Assembly (NCBI RefSeq): GCF_001437055.1
Contig: NZ_JQBW01000006.1
Location: 207,966 to 271,965 of the forward strand
Direction of reading: 5' to 3'
DNA: 64,000 nt
Origin: Limosilactobacillus secaliphilus
Lineage (GTDB): Bacteria > Bacillota > Bacilli > Lactobacillales > Lactobacillaceae
Shown: positions 34,469 through 43,975 of the stretch, one piece after another
Position numbering within the stretch: position 1 is the stretch's first letter
Layout of the letters: every line of letters begins with the position of its first letter
Translations under genes and position numbers: made by a program
Notes under the pieces: model-generated
Told to the model about the DNA's origin: nothing
The model's input: the letters and a program-made list of their open reading frames with translations, nothing else
Databases searched by the model: none

Positions 34469-35329
34469 ATGCAAGTCTTAGATGATTCAATTTTGATGAA
34501 AGTAATCAAGCCACGGCCACAGGAGAGTTTCAAGGGAACCTTTGGCAAGATCTTGCTTGTCGGTGGCAATCACCAATTTGGTGGGGCCATCATCATGGCA
34601 ACCACCGCTGCCGTTTATAGCGGTGCGGGTCTTGTCACAGTGGCAACCGACAAGATCAACGCTGGACCACTGCGTTCACGCCTGCCAGAGGCCATGGTAA
34701 TCGACTTTGACGACCAAGAAGCCGTTAAAAACATGGTTGAAAAGGTCAACACGGTGGTTGTCGGGCCGGGCCTAGGTGAGGAAAGTGAGAGTCGAGCCGT
34801 CCTGGATAACGTCTTCTCCCACACCCAACCGGACCAAGCCGTTGTGATTGACGGATCAGCAATTACGATGATTGCCAAACAACACATTCAACTGCCAAAG
34901 GGGCACCTGATCTTCACACCCCACCAAATGGAATGGCAACGCCTGTCAGGCATTAAGATCAGCGACCAAGTTGAAGCAGCCAACCGTGAAAAAGTTGACC
35001 AGTTGGGTGGGATCGTTGTACTGAAAAAGCACCACTCAGAAATTTATACAGCGGACAATACCTATCAACTGCCAAATGGTTCGGCCGCTCAAGCGATTGG
35101 TGGAATGGGCGACACTTTGGCTGGAATGGTCGGTGGTTTTACTGCTCAATTCCGGACCAACCTCACCGATGCTGTTTTGGCTGCCACTTACGCTCACAGC
35201 GCCGTAGCTGACCAGATTGCCGAAGACCAATACATCGTCCTGCCTCATCAGATTAGTCTGGCCCTGCCACGGTTCATGAAGAAAGTGGCTGAACAGAGTC
35301 ACGACCAACAAATTGGTTTTATTCACTAA
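34469..35329 (+). CDS. nnrD: ADP-dependent NAD(P)H-hydrate dehydratase
   Basis: Repair enzyme turning the damaged hydrates NAD(P)HX back to NAD(P)H with ADP or ATP. It is 286 residues, with the ribokinase-like fold: GKILLVGGNHQFGGAIIMA at the start, GPGLGEESESR near residue 98, TPHQMEW near 148 and the family end GGMGDTLAGMVGGF near 212 (GxGD catalytic region). In many bacteria it is fused to the epimerase NnrE; here it stands alone. RBS AAAGGAG. It starts a two-gene operon with the HAD gene 17 bases downstream. Confidence 0.95.
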   Translation: MQVLDDSILMKVIKPRPQESFKGTFGKILLVGGNHQFGGAIIMATTAAVYSGAGLVTVATDKINAGPLRSRLPEAMVIDFDDQEAVKNMVEKVNTVVVGPGLGEESESRAVLDNVFSHTQPDQAVVIDGSAITMIAKQHIQLPKGHLIFTPHQMEWQRLSGIKISDQVEAANREKVDQLGGIVVLKKHHSEIYTADNTYQLPNGSAAQAIGGMGDTLAGMVGGFTAQFRTNLTDAVLAATYAHSAVADQIAEDQYIVLPHQISLALPRFMKKVAEQSHDQQIGFIH

Positions 35330-35346
35330 ATTTACAAGGAGAAACT

Positions 35347-36153
35347 ATGACAGCACCTTTTAAAGCAATTGCCGTTGACATGGACGGCACCTTTTTGGAT
35401 GATCAAAAACAGTTCAATCGCAAGCATTTCAATGAGCTCCTGGATAAATGCCGGGCACAAGGCGTTCGCTTCGTCATCTGTTCTGGCGACCCCTTGCTCT
35501 GCTTGCAGCGCTTCTTCCCAGACGAACTGAGTGAATTGACCATTATCGCTGAGAATGGCGCCCAGGTCGAAGCGGCTGACCAGCCAGTGATCGTCAAGAC
35601 GATGGACAAGCGACTGGCCCATGACATGATCAGCTTTCTGGTCAAGTCAATGCACCTATCCCCAGTTCTGTCGGGAGTGAATGGCGGCTATATTGCCCGT
35701 GATGCTGATCCGGCTGTGATCGACCACCTTTCCTTCTATTATCCCGTCTTACACCGGATCGATTCCTGGGCTAGCTTGCCCGACGATCAGTTCTTCCAGG
35801 CTTCCTTCTTGATTGACGACTCAGAGGTCAAAGCCGCTCAAGATCGTCTTCAGCAGGAATTTGGCGATGAACTCACCATTACACCCAGTGGCAACGGCTC
35901 CATGGATCTGACCATCCCCGGAATCAACAAAGGCTGGGCACTTCGTCAATTAATGGCTGACTGGAACATTACTGGCGACGAACTCGCTGCTTTTGGCGAC
36001 GGTGCCAATGACGTTTCAATGTTGGAATTGGCCAAGTATAGCTTTGTGATGCCCAATGGTGGTCCCGAGGCTGCCGCAGCGGCTAATTACACCGCCCAAG
36101 CGGACAACAATCATGATGGTGTCTTGACCACCCTTGATCGATACCTGAACTAA
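35347..36153 (+). CDS. Cof-type HAD-IIB sugar-phosphatase-like protein
   Basis: 268 residues, HAD superfamily subclass IIB. Motif I is DMDGTFLDD near residue 11, motif II is the Ser in VICSGDP near 43, motif III Lys is in the GINKGWALR segment near 195, and motif IV is FGDGANDVSML near 217. These enzymes dephosphorylate sugar phosphates or flavin/pyridoxal phosphates in the cytoplasm; the substrate is open. RBS AAGGAG lies before the ATG. It follows nnrD and closes the operon with a strong terminator. Confidence 0.93.
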   Translation: MTAPFKAIAVDMDGTFLDDQKQFNRKHFNELLDKCRAQGVRFVICSGDPLLCLQRFFPDELSELTIIAENGAQVEAADQPVIVKTMDKRLAHDMISFLVKSMHLSPVLSGVNGGYIARDADPAVIDHLSFYYPVLHRIDSWASLPDDQFFQASFLIDDSEVKAAQDRLQQEFGDELTITPSGNGSMDLTIPGINKGWALRQLMADWNITGDELAAFGDGANDVSMLELAKYSFVMPNGGPEAAAAANYTAQADNNHDGVLTTLDRYLN

Positions 36154-36170
36154 GATTTCTATCAATAAAA

Positions 36171-36210
36171 TAAGGGCGGACCATGAAGATTTCATGGTCC
36201 GCCCTTTTAA
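36171..36210. terminator. Bidirectional terminator HAD gene / murJ
   Basis: AAGGGCGGACCATGAA / TTCATGGTCCGCCCTT stem (16 bp) between convergent genes. Confidence 0.93.
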
Positions 36211-36218
36211 GTTTGATT

Positions 36219-37877
36219 TTAATTATGCATATGCAGACGCTGGCGAAGACTGTCAAGTGGTGCACCCAGAATACTGTCAGCCAAACGGTACCGCAAAGCG
36301 AGATAAGTGAAGATGGCCACTCCGAATGCGACCCCGACGACCAAAGTGAAGAAGGCCGCGTGTCGAGCATATGGACTGATGAAAAGGCCAAATAACATCA
36401 TCAATGCCTTCACACCGACAAACATGATCAACGAGTAAGCCAAAATCTGGTTGGTTGCTTTGGCCATGTCGTTAAAGTGCAGCCCAAATTCCATGTTGAA
36501 GGAATGAATAACCAGATAGTTCAGGCCAAACATTGAGAGCCCCGTGGCCAACAGTGGTCCTAAGCCCTCTAAAAGCCAAATACATGGAACTTGCAGGATG
36601 AACTTCACCACCACGCCGATGAAGAGATATTTGATCATCCGCCGATTTTCAGAGATTCCCTGCATCATTGCCGCAACTACGGTGTACATCCCCATCGGAA
36701 TCGACACGAAGGTTGCAAACTGAAGAACAGTGATGCCGGCCGCATCGTAACGGTAGAAGACGGTATAAAGCTGTGATGCCACTGCTTCCACACCTAACGT
36801 GGCGGGAATCATGACAAAGTAGAACATCATCAGGGCATTTTCAATCTGCCGCCGCATGCTCTCCTGGTCTCTTTGTGCCCGAGCCGTTGCCAAGAGCGGA
36901 ATGGCAGTCACAGCCAGAGCAGTAGCAAATGAAATGATAATCATGTAAAGCTTATTGGCGTTGAAGGAGAACAGCGCGTAGACGGCGTTCAACTGGTAAT
37001 TGGTGTAGTTGCCAAACCAATGCATGATTCGGTTGAAAGTGTATTGGTCAATCAGCTGGTAGATCACAATCCCTGATTCAACAATGATGAAGGGAATTGA
37101 CTGGTAGATAATTTTAACGATCAAATCAAACGAAGAGATGTCACGATTGTTGTTCCCTTCTCGCTCCAATTGTTTCATTTCGCGAGAGTGGCGCATGTAA
37201 GAATAGGTCAGCACCATAATGGCTCCCAGCGCACCGATGAAGGCGGCAAAGGTTGACTGCGTAACGGCGACCACCCAGCTACCCTTCTGAATCTTCATGA
37301 TCAAGAAGGTAGCGACCAGCATGTAGATGACCCGGAACAGTTGCTCAATGAACTGGGACATCGCTGACGGCGCCATCCAGTTATATCCTTGCAAGAATCC
37401 CCGGGTGATGCTCATCGGCGGAATAATCAGGACCGCCCATGCCAAAGAACGGACGACGGGAACCACATTGGCGTCCCCATCGGCCAGGATGTTTGCCCCA
37501 AAGGCCATGATGATTGCACAGATCACACCCATCGCGGCCGACACGTACATTCCGGCATGGTAAACCCGCTTGCTGACAATATATTGGTCCAGCCCATTAT
37601 AGTGACCAACCAATTTCGACATGGCTGATGGGATCCCCGCCGTTGCAATCGTTAGAAACATGCTGTACAAGTTATAACCTTTAGCAAACAGCGCATTGGC
37701 CTGTGTACTATAGGCACCAAACCATGTTACCCACGGGATCACGTAGATTGCTCCAAGGATCCGTGACATGATACTACCAGCCGTCATCCATGCTGACCCA
37801 GACAGCATCTTATTCCGTGAATCTTGGAATGTCTGTTGGGCCGATGACGTTGTCTGTTCTTGATTATGAGTTTCCAT
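36219..37877 (-). CDS. MATE/MVF-type flippase (MurJ/YtgP-like)
   Basis: Integral membrane protein of 552 residues with about 14 hydrophobic segments, member of the polysaccharide-exporter/MVF group of the MOP superfamily. The opening SAWMTAGSIMSRILGAIYVI and the TATAGIPSAMSKLVGHYN segment match YtgP, the Bacillota lipid II flippase (MurJ). It would turn lipid-linked peptidoglycan precursors to the outer face. A short soluble N-terminus (residues 1-24, Gln/Ser rich) precedes the first helix. It is transcribed alone from a good promoter at 37946-37918. Confidence 0.88.
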   Translation of the reverse strand: METHNQEQTTSSAQQTFQDSRNKMLSGSAWMTAGSIMSRILGAIYVIPWVTWFGAYSTQANALFAKGYNLYSMFLTIATAGIPSAMSKLVGHYNGLDQYIVSKRVYHAGMYVSAAMGVICAIIMAFGANILADGDANVVPVVRSLAWAVLIIPPMSITRGFLQGYNWMAPSAMSQFIEQLFRVIYMLVATFLIMKIQKGSWVVAVTQSTFAAFIGALGAIMVLTYSYMRHSREMKQLEREGNNNRDISSFDLIVKIIYQSIPFIIVESGIVIYQLIDQYTFNRIMHWFGNYTNYQLNAVYALFSFNANKLYMIIISFATALAVTAIPLLATARAQRDQESMRRQIENALMMFYFVMIPATLGVEAVASQLYTVFYRYDAAGITVLQFATFVSIPMGMYTVVAAMMQGISENRRMIKYLFIGVVVKFILQVPCIWLLEGLGPLLATGLSMFGLNYLVIHSFNMEFGLHFNDMAKATNQILAYSLIMFVGVKALMMLFGLFISPYARHAAFFTLVVGVAFGVAIFTYLALRYRLADSILGAPLDSLRQRLHMHN

Positions 37878-37917
37878 CCTCTACACCCTTCTAATGATCT
37901 AAATAAGCAATACGCCT

Positions 37918-37946
37918 ATTTTAGCTTGTTAAAATCACCTATGCAA
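37918..37946 (-). promoter_or_regulatory. Promoter of the MurJ-like gene
   Basis: TTGCAT (37946-37941), 17-base spacer, TAAAAT (37923-37918), about 40 bases before the start codon. Confidence 0.7.
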
Positions 37947-37955
37947 TTATGTTAT

Positions 37956-38228
37956 TTAATATTGGCTCAAATCTGTCTCAATCATTTCGACCTGTGCGCC
38001 TTTGCCCAGGCGGTTTTGCACGCTTTGCAGGCTGGAAGGCTTCGGCACCGGTTCATAATGACTTTCCAGATCAATGATGATGATTGCTAAGCCGATTTTG
38101 GCCCGCAGGCGTGCCCGCTGTTCATCTGCGTCAGTCACGTCTGCATCCGGTAGGTCGGGAAAATGGATCACCGTCTGTCCCTTGTCTTGTTTGATCACGG
38201 CTGGATAAGCAACTTCATTCTTTTCCAT
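37956..38228 (-). CDS. HicB-like protein without HicA partner
   Basis: 90 residues with the HicB-like beta-sheet domain: AYPAVIKQDKGQTVIHFPDL followed by the DADVTDADEQRARLRAKIGL helix, as in type II antitoxins of the HicB family. No hicA-like small double-stranded-RNA-binding toxin is found on either side: the neighbours are leuS and the MurJ-like gene. There is no DNA-binding tail, since the C-terminus ends GAQVEMIETDLSQY. It may be a domesticated orphan with another role. RBS AAAGGAG lies five bases before the ATG. Confidence 0.82.
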   Translation of the reverse strand: MEKNEVAYPAVIKQDKGQTVIHFPDLPDADVTDADEQRARLRAKIGLAIIIIDLESHYEPVPKPSSLQSVQNRLGKGAQVEMIETDLSQY

Positions 38229-38249
38229 GACTGCTCCTTTGCAAGCACA

Positions 38250-38291
38250 AAGCGGTCTCCAGCTTCAATAACGAAGTCTGGAGACCGTTTT
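38250..38291. terminator. Hairpin after leuS
   Basis: CGGTCTCCAG / CTGGAGACCG perfect ten-pair stem with a loop containing a CTTC/GAAG pair. The T run is on the plus side (GTTTTTCG), so leftward termination may rely on the stem alone. Confidence 0.65.
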
Positions 38292-38302
38292 TCGTTAGCT
38301 AA

Positions 38303-40723
38303 TTATTTAACGACGATGTTGACGATCTTGTTTGGAATGACAATGACTTTCTTGACGTCCTTGCCAGCAACAAACTTCTGCACGTGTTCGTCAGCTAATG
38401 CCTGCTTTTCAACGGCATCTTTGTCAGCATCCTTTGGTAATTGCAGCTTGGCCCGAACCTTGCCGTTAACCTGAACGATTACTTCAACGTTCTTTTCGAC
38501 TAACTTGCTTTCATCGTAAGTTGGCCATGGTTGGTAAGTAATCGTGTCACTTTCGTGGAATTGACTCCACAGTTCTTCGGCTAAGTGCGGCATGATTGGG
38601 GCGATCATCTTAACGAAGCCTTCCATGTATTCAACCGGCAAGTCATCAACCTTGTAAGCTTCGTTGACGAAAACCATCAGTTGTGAAATGGCAGTGTTGA
38701 AGTGCATCCGTTCGTAATCATCGGTGACCTTCTTAACCGTCTGATTGTAAACCTTGTCCAGCTTGTGGTCATTAAAGTTGGATACCCGGTCACGCAGGTG
38801 GTTGTTTTCATCCATCAACAGGCGCCATACACGGTGAACCCACTTGTTGGCACCATGAAGACCCTTTTCATCCCACGGCACACTTTCTTCCAGTGGGCCC
38901 ATGAACATTTCATAGAGCCGCAGCGTGTCAGCACCGTACTGGTTAACAATGTCGTCTGGGTTAACCACGTTGCCCTTGGACTTGGACATCTTTTCGTGGT
39001 TGGAACCTAAAATCATCCCTTGGTTAACCAGCTTCATGAATGGTTCAGGGGTTGGTACTAAGCCTTCGTCATACAGGAACTTGTGCCAGAACCGTGCGTA
39101 TAACAGGTGCAATACGGCGTGTTCGGAACCACCGACGTACAGGTCAACTGGTGACCAGTAATCCAGTGCCCGCTTGGAAGCAAATTCCTTATCGTTGTGA
39201 GGGTCGGTGTAACGCAGCCAGTACCATGAAGAGCCGGCCCATTGTGGCATCGTGTTGGTTTCCCTCAAACCGTGACGGCCATTCTTGTCATAAACGTTGA
39301 CCCAATCCTTAATCTTGGCCAGTGGTGATTCACCAGTCCCGGATGGCTCAATGTTGTCGGTGTTTGGCAGCTTCAGTGGTAATTCATCTTCAGGAACTAA
39401 GGAAGTCGTGCCATCGTCCCAGTGAATAACCGGAATTGGTTCACCCCAGTAACGTTGACGGCTGAAGATCCAGTCCCGCAGACGGTAGTTAACCTTCTTG
39501 CCACCACAATGGTGTTCAGTCAGCCAGTCAATCATCTTGGCCTTAGCTTGTTCAATGTTCAAGCCGTCCAAGAAGCCGGAGTTCACGTGCTTGCCATCGC
39601 CGCTGAATGCTTCCTTGGACAAGTCAGCACCCTCGATGATTGGCTTGATTGGCAGGTCGAACTTCTTAGCAAAGTCGTAATCACGCTGATCACCGGCAGG
39701 CACAGCCATTACGGCCCCAGTACCGTAAGAAGCCAGTACGTAATCGGAAATCCAGATTGGCAGCTTTTCGTTGTTAACCGGGTTAATAGCGTAAGCACCC
39801 GTGAACACACCGGTCTTATCCTTGTTCAGATCCGTCCGTTCCAAATCAGAACGACGTGAAGCTTCTTCTTGGTAAGCCTTAACCGCTGCCTTCTGGTCAG
39901 GCGTAGTGATTTCGTTGACCAGGTCTAATTCCGGAGCCAGGACAACGTAAGAAGCCCCAAACAGCGTATCGGCCCGGGTAGTGAAGACTTCAATCTTTTG
40001 ATCGTCGTGGTCAGCAATCTTGAAGTAGATCTTGGCCCCTTCTGAACGGCCAATCCAGTTGCGTTGCATTTCCTTGATATTTTCCGGCCAGTCAATCAGG
40101 TCCAAATCATCAATCAGCCGATCAGCATAGGCAGTGATCTTCAGCATCCACTGCTTCATTGGCTTACGGTAAACTGGGTAACCACCACGCTTGGTCTTGC
40201 CGTCTTCAACTTCTTCGTTGGCAACAACCGTGCCGCCCATGAAGTCTGGTGCCCAGTTAACCATGGTTTCCTTTTCGTAAGCCAGGCCCTTCTTGTACAG
40301 TTGTTCAAAAATCCACTGGGTCCACTTGTAGTACTTTGGATCGGTCGTGTTGACTTCACGATCCCAGTCGTAAGAAAAACCAAGTGACTTGATCTGGTGA
40401 CGGAAGTGGTCAATGTTCTTGTTCGTGAAGCTCTTCGGGTTGTGGCCGGTCTTCAAAGCGTATTGTTCGGCAGGCAGGCCAAAAGCGTCAAAGCCCATTG
40501 GGTGCAGCACGTTGAAGCCCTGCATCCGCTTCATCCGGGCCATCACATCAGTAGCGGTGTAGCCTTCGGGGTGGCCAACGTGCAGGCCTTGGCCAGATGG
40601 ATAAGGGAACATGTCCAAAACATAGTATTTCTTCTTGTCCCGGTTAATCTCAGCGTGGAAGGTATCATGCTGATCCCAGTAACGCTGCCATTTTTTCTCA
40701 ATTGCTGAATGATCGTATGCCAT
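38303..40723 (-). CDS. leuS: Leucyl-tRNA synthetase
   Basis: Class I synthetase of 806 residues. The HIGH motif is [14 protein letters not shown] near residue 45, the editing (CP1) domain is inserted around 225-410 with the [12 protein letters not shown] threonine-rich motif, and KMSK is in [12 protein letters not shown] near 577. The C-terminal anticodon and LeuS-specific domains are complete. The start is ATG 40723 with AAAGGAG; the longer frame is part of the leader. It is controlled by a T-box, and the matching tRNA-Leu(CAG) lies in this window. Confidence 0.98.
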   Translation of the reverse strand: MAYDHSAIEKKWQRYWDQHDTFHAEINRDKKKYYVLDMFPYPSGQGLHVGHPEGYTATDVMARMKRMQGFNVLHPMGFDAFGLPAEQYALKTGHNPKSFTNKNIDHFRHQIKSLGFSYDWDREVNTTDPKYYKWTQWIFEQLYKKGLAYEKETMVNWAPDFMGGTVVANEEVEDGKTKRGGYPVYRKPMKQWMLKITAYADRLIDDLDLIDWPENIKEMQRNWIGRSEGAKIYFKIADHDDQKIEVFTTRADTLFGASYVVLAPELDLVNEITTPDQKAAVKAYQEEASRRSDLERTDLNKDKTGVFTGAYAINPVNNEKLPIWISDYVLASYGTGAVMAVPAGDQRDYDFAKKFDLPIKPIIEGADLSKEAFSGDGKHVNSGFLDGLNIEQAKAKMIDWLTEHHCGGKKVNYRLRDWIFSRQRYWGEPIPVIHWDDGTTSLVPEDELPLKLPNTDNIEPSGTGESPLAKIKDWVNVYDKNGRHGLRETNTMPQWAGSSWYWLRYTDPHNDKEFASKRALDYWSPVDLYVGGSEHAVLHLLYARFWHKFLYDEGLVPTPEPFMKLVNQGMILGSNHEKMSKSKGNVVNPDDIVNQYGADTLRLYEMFMGPLEESVPWDEKGLHGANKWVHRVWRLLMDENNHLRDRVSNFNDHKLDKVYNQTVKKVTDDYERMHFNTAISQLMVFVNEAYKVDDLPVEYMEGFVKMIAPIMPHLAEELWSQFHESDTITYQPWPTYDESKLVEKNVEVIVQVNGKVRAKLQLPKDADKDAVEKQALADEHVQKFVAGKDVKKVIVIPNKIVNIVVK

Positions 40724-40772
40724 AGTGTCTCTCCTTTTCAACGACGTAACGAACTTCTCCTGATTCTGATCA

Positions 40773-41010
40773 CAAAAAAAGTCCTGTAGATGTCTATCAT
40801 CTACAGGACGAAAAGTATCCGCGGTACCACCCGTAATTCTACTAAAAAGTAGCTCTCAACGGCTTTAACGCGGCCAACGCTGTTCCTTACTATTAATTCA
40901 GCAACAGTCGATTTTAGGGCCAGTTCACTGCTGTCCGCCCCGCATTTTCACCACCATGCGGTCTCTGACGACTTTCAACGGCTACTATTCCCTTCGTGAT
41001 CAGATATTAC
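40773..41010 (-). promoter_or_regulatory. T-box riboswitch (leucine) before leuS
   Basis: T-box sequence TGGTACCGCGG at 40829-40819 and terminator GTCCTGTAGATG / CATCTACAGGAC plus seven T at 40809-40773. The stem I specifier region reads GTGAA-CTG-G, giving a probable CTG (Leu) specifier at 40923-40921, the same layout as in the argS leader. Confidence 0.94.
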
Positions 41011-41014
41011 GCGT

Positions 41015-41043
41015 ATCATAGCAACTTTAAAGCGCAAATGCAA
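41015..41043 (-). promoter_or_regulatory. leuS promoter
   Basis: TTGCAT (41043-41038), 17-base spacer ending TGC, TATGAT (41020-41015). Confidence 0.75.
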
Positions 41044-41097
41044 GCAGATTCTCGCGACTTTTGTTAGGATATAGGAGTAATTAAAGGAGTCTGGACC

Positions 41098-41742
41098 ATG
41101 AATAAACGTACTAGCTGGCTACTATTTTCACTTTGCCTGCTTATTTTTCTTAGCTTACTGATCTTAATATCAACGGTTCCTCTGCGAGTGACCGCGGTTG
41201 ATTCCATGATTCGCAACTGGGTCAACCAATTCCATTCACCAGTTGCCAATGCCTTTTGGGAACAAATCACCAGCATGTTCAATGCGCAGGCCTCAGTTTT
41301 CTGGGCCTTCGGAGTGTCTCTAGCCGCCTTTATCGGTCACGACTGGTACTTTGGCCTGCAAATTACGAGCACGATCTTTGGCGGCCTTATCTTAAACCAC
41401 TTTGTGAAAATCGTCGTTTGTCGGCCACGGCCGGTCATCAGGGTGCTCATGCATTATAGCGGCTACAGTTTTCCCAGCGGCCACTCGTCAACCGCCGTCT
41501 TAATCATGGGCTCACTAATCTTAATGGTTAATCATTGGCTGCATTCCCGCCACCTCAAGGCCCTTTTGGATACCTGTTTGGTCTTAATCATTATTCTGGT
41601 AGGATTTTCACGAATCTTTGTGGGCGCCCATTTTCCGAGCGACGTCCTCGCCGGCTGGTCGCTAGGTGTCTTCGTTCTTTCCGGAATCAACTTGCTAGCC
41701 ATCAAATTTGATCCGTCTAAAGTGATTCATCAGCAACCATAA
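41098..41742 (+). CDS. PAP2 family membrane phosphatase
   Basis: 214 residues with about six membrane segments. The three PAP2 motifs are present: K-x6-RP in KIVVCRPRP near residue 104, PSGH in FPSGHSSTA near 124, and SR-x5-H-x3-D in FSRIFVGAHFPSDVLAG near 175. Such enzymes remove phosphate from lipid phosphates such as undecaprenyl pyrophosphate or phosphatidic acid at the outer membrane face; the substrate is not determined. RBS AAAGGAG. Single gene, divergent from leuS, ended by a strong terminator. Confidence 0.93.
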   Translation: MNKRTSWLLFSLCLLIFLSLLILISTVPLRVTAVDSMIRNWVNQFHSPVANAFWEQITSMFNAQASVFWAFGVSLAAFIGHDWYFGLQITSTIFGGLILNHFVKIVVCRPRPVIRVLMHYSGYSFPSGHSSTAVLIMGSLILMVNHWLHSRHLKALLDTCLVLIIILVGFSRIFVGAHFPSDVLAGWSLGVFVLSGINLLAIKFDPSKVIHQQP

Positions 41743-41743
41743 A

Positions 41744-41778
41744 AAGCTGCCCACAGTGGTTTGTGGGCAGATTTTTTA
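41744..41778. terminator. Terminator PAP2 / metK
   Basis: CTGCCCAC / GTGGGCAG stem followed by ATTTTTTAG on the plus strand, between convergent genes. Confidence 0.88.
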
Positions 41779-41783
41779 GTTTA

Positions 41784-42971
41784 TTAGCCTAAAATCTTTT
41801 TCAATTCATCAACCTTGTCCAGGTGTTCCCATGGCAGGTCAACATCTGTCCGGCCAAAGTGGCCATAAGCGGCCGTCTTTTCGTAAATTGGCCGTTGCAG
41901 GTCGAGCATCTTGATGATCCCAGCTGGACGCAGGTCAAAGACTTTACGAACGGCAGCGATCAGTTCATCGTCTGATTTAGTACCAGTGCCAAAGGTGTCA
42001 ATGGCAATGGAAACTGGTTGAGCAACCCCGATGGCATAAGCAATCTGGATTTCCAGCTTCTTTGCGTAACCAGCAGCGACCAGGTTTTTGGCGATGTAAC
42101 GGGCAGCATAGGAAGCACTGCGGTCCACCTTGGTAGCATCCTTACCGGAGAAGGCCCCACCACCATGGTGAGCAGCACCACCATAGGTATCAACAATTAC
42201 CTTCCGACCAGTCAAACCGGCATCCGCTTGGGGACCACCGATAACAAAACGACCGGTTGGGTTAATCAAGTACTTGGTCTTGTCGTCCAACAGCTTGGCT
42301 GGGATCACGTGCTTGATGACCTTTTCGGTAACGTCATGACGGATCTGGTCCAGGCTCACATCCGGATCATGCTGGGTACTCAATACCACCGTGTCAACCC
42401 GGAATGGGCGATCGTTGTCATCATATTCAACCGTAACTTCCGCCTTTGCATCTGGACGCAGGTATGGGATCTTGCCTTCCTTGCGTAACTTAGTAATGTA
42501 CATCATCAAATGATGGCTCAGCATTAAAGCTAAAGGCATGTATTCTGGTGTTTCATCCGTTGCATAGCCAAACATCAGACCTTGGTCGCCGGCACCAATC
42601 TTGTCCAGCGGGTCTTCGTTACCTTCACGGGTTTCAACGGAATCGTCAACCCCTTGCGCGATATCAGGTGATTGTTCATCAATCGCGGTAATGACTGCAC
42701 AACCGTCGGCATCGAAGCCGTACTTGCCGTCGGTGTAGCCAATCCGCCGAATCGTGTCCCGAACAACCTGCTGAATGTTCACGTAAGCCTTGGTTGATAC
42801 TTCACCAAAGACTAATACCAAACCGGTTGTAACGGATGTTTCTACGGCAACCCGTGATTGCGGATCCTGCTTCAACATTGCATCCAGGATGGCATCACTG
42901 ATCTGGTCAGCGATTTTATCCGGGTGTCCTTCAGAAACTGATTCGGACGTAAATAAATGTTTCTCTGACAT
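41784..42971 (-). CDS. metK: S-adenosylmethionine synthetase
   Basis: Makes SAM from methionine and ATP; 395 residues, normal length. Family motifs: [15 protein letters not shown] near residue 13, [12 protein letters not shown] near 118, GGGAFSGKD near 267. I start at ATG 42971 ([11 protein letters not shown]). The upstream GGGGG SD is part of the SMK-box element, so SAM made by this enzyme should repress its own translation. The longer frame from 42989 would begin inside the SD and is not used. Confidence 0.97.
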   Translation of the reverse strand: MSEKHLFTSESVSEGHPDKIADQISDAILDAMLKQDPQSRVAVETSVTTGLVLVFGEVSTKAYVNIQQVVRDTIRRIGYTDGKYGFDADGCAVITAIDEQSPDIAQGVDDSVETREGNEDPLDKIGAGDQGLMFGYATDETPEYMPLALMLSHHLMMYITKLRKEGKIPYLRPDAKAEVTVEYDDNDRPFRVDTVVLSTQHDPDVSLDQIRHDVTEKVIKHVIPAKLLDDKTKYLINPTGRFVIGGPQADAGLTGRKVIVDTYGGAAHHGGGAFSGKDATKVDRSASYAARYIAKNLVAAGYAKKLEIQIAYAIGVAQPVSIAIDTFGTGTKSDDELIAAVRKVFDLRPAGIIKMLDLQRPIYEKTAAYGHFGRTDVDLPWEHLDKVDELKKILG

Positions 42972-42978
42972 TGTTAAT

Positions 42979-43058
42979 AATTCCCCCATTTAAAACTGAA
43001 ACTAGAGTTCTTGCGGTTACAAGGCAGCGAAGGGTCGCCCCTCCTCCCATCGGGAATT
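42979..43058 (-). promoter_or_regulatory. SMK box (SAM-III) riboswitch before metK
   Basis: The 12-base core GCCTTGTAACCG (43025-43014) is identical to that of the Enterococcus faecalis SMK box as I recall it. The upstream AATTCCC (43058-43052) is complementary to the SD segment GGGAATT (42985-42979), the defining SD/anti-SD pairing of this class. Between them lies the GGGCGA/TCGC helix with a bulge. SAM binding would hide the SD and block translation of metK. Recognition rests on recalled sequence, not a search. Confidence 0.93.
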
Positions 43059-43076
43059 TGCTTCATAACGAGAAAC

Positions 43077-43106
43077 ATCTTATCACAAATCGTGAAAGAC
43101 ATTCAA
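43077..43106 (-). promoter_or_regulatory. metK promoter
   Basis: TTGAAT (43106-43101), 18-base spacer with TGA, TAAGAT (43082-43077). Confidence 0.65.
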
Positions 43107-43170
43107 ATCAGGCCGCTGAATCTGCTATACTTAATTTTATGTAGACAAAAACAAAGGAGGCGTTATCTTC

Positions 43171-43896
43171 ATGGTCAATCAACTAAAAGACGAATTATTC
43201 ACTGACCGCTGGAAGGCAATTTTCGCGTCCGCCTTAATTCTGTTAATTGCTTGGTCATACGCACCCTTTGCTTACGTCGTCGGCATTTCCGGCAACCACT
43301 TTGACACCAACATGGGCTGGTTGTTCATCTACGAGGTTTGTATCGGCTTAAGCGTCACCCTGATTGTCTATGGTCACTTTAAGTCATTACTATCTTGTTT
43401 ACCCAGCGTTTTAAGCATGGTCACCGTCTTGTTAGCCTTTAATAAGCTGCCGATCGTAATGGGGCTCTTACTCTTATTGCCCGTCTTTTTGCTGCTTTCG
43501 CAAACACCGTGGCTAGAGTTCAACAGCTGGTATGGTCTGATAACTTTTGGCCTCTTGGTTGCCCTATCAATTGGTAGTGTCTGTGCCTACAACAGCCTGC
43601 ACTTCATATCGTGGGAGATCGTCTTCTTCCTCTTACCGGTGATGGCCAGCTGCTGGTATTTCATGGCCCCGTTCTTTCTAGAGAAACAGTCATTGTACTT
43701 CCCTATTTTGACGGTCCTGGCCCTGAACCTGATTGCCTTTATTTTCACCCGGACCCTGCGTTGGCAATTATTTGTGGCCACTTTTCTGGTCGTTTCATTC
43801 TGGCTCTTGATCTTGTTTAACCGTCACCGGCGCCCATCATTCATCCTCTTTAGTTTGGCTCAGATGTTGGTGATCGTGTTGATCTACTGGAGTTAA
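43171..43896 (+). CDS. Polytopic membrane protein, unknown
   Basis: 241 residues with seven or eight hydrophobic segments covering almost all of the chain; only the first 15 residues (MVNQLKDELFTDRWK) and two short loops are polar. No conserved motif or charged membrane residue suggests a transport or enzyme family, and I do not recognise it. The start has AAAGGAGG; an extended -10 (TG-C-TATACT) lies about 45 bases upstream, back to back with metK. A bidirectional terminator separates it from tag. Confidence 0.75.
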   Translation: MVNQLKDELFTDRWKAIFASALILLIAWSYAPFAYVVGISGNHFDTNMGWLFIYEVCIGLSVTLIVYGHFKSLLSCLPSVLSMVTVLLAFNKLPIVMGLLLLLPVFLLLSQTPWLEFNSWYGLITFGLLVALSIGSVCAYNSLHFISWEIVFFLLPVMASCWYFMAPFFLEKQSLYFPILTVLALNLIAFIFTRTLRWQLFVATFLVVSFWLLILFNRHRRPSFILFSLAQMLVIVLIYWS

Positions 43897-43928
43897 GACT
43901 TCTTACTTAATTAAAATTGATCGATAAA

Positions 43929-43970
43929 AACAATAACTCCGCAGACTCTTCAGTTTGCGGAGTTATTTTC
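43929..43970. terminator. Bidirectional terminator
   Basis: AATAACTCCGCA / TGCGGAGTTATT stem with a loop of about ten bases, then TTTC, between the membrane protein gene and tag. Confidence 0.88.
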
Positions 43971-43975
43971 TATAA

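Noticed and set aside
37956..38228. Complete HicAB toxin-antitoxin system
   Set aside because: No HicA-like frame was found in the flanking gaps on either strand.
39422..39859. 145-codon plus-strand frame inside leuS
   Set aside because: Antisense shadow of a well-conserved gene with no RBS.
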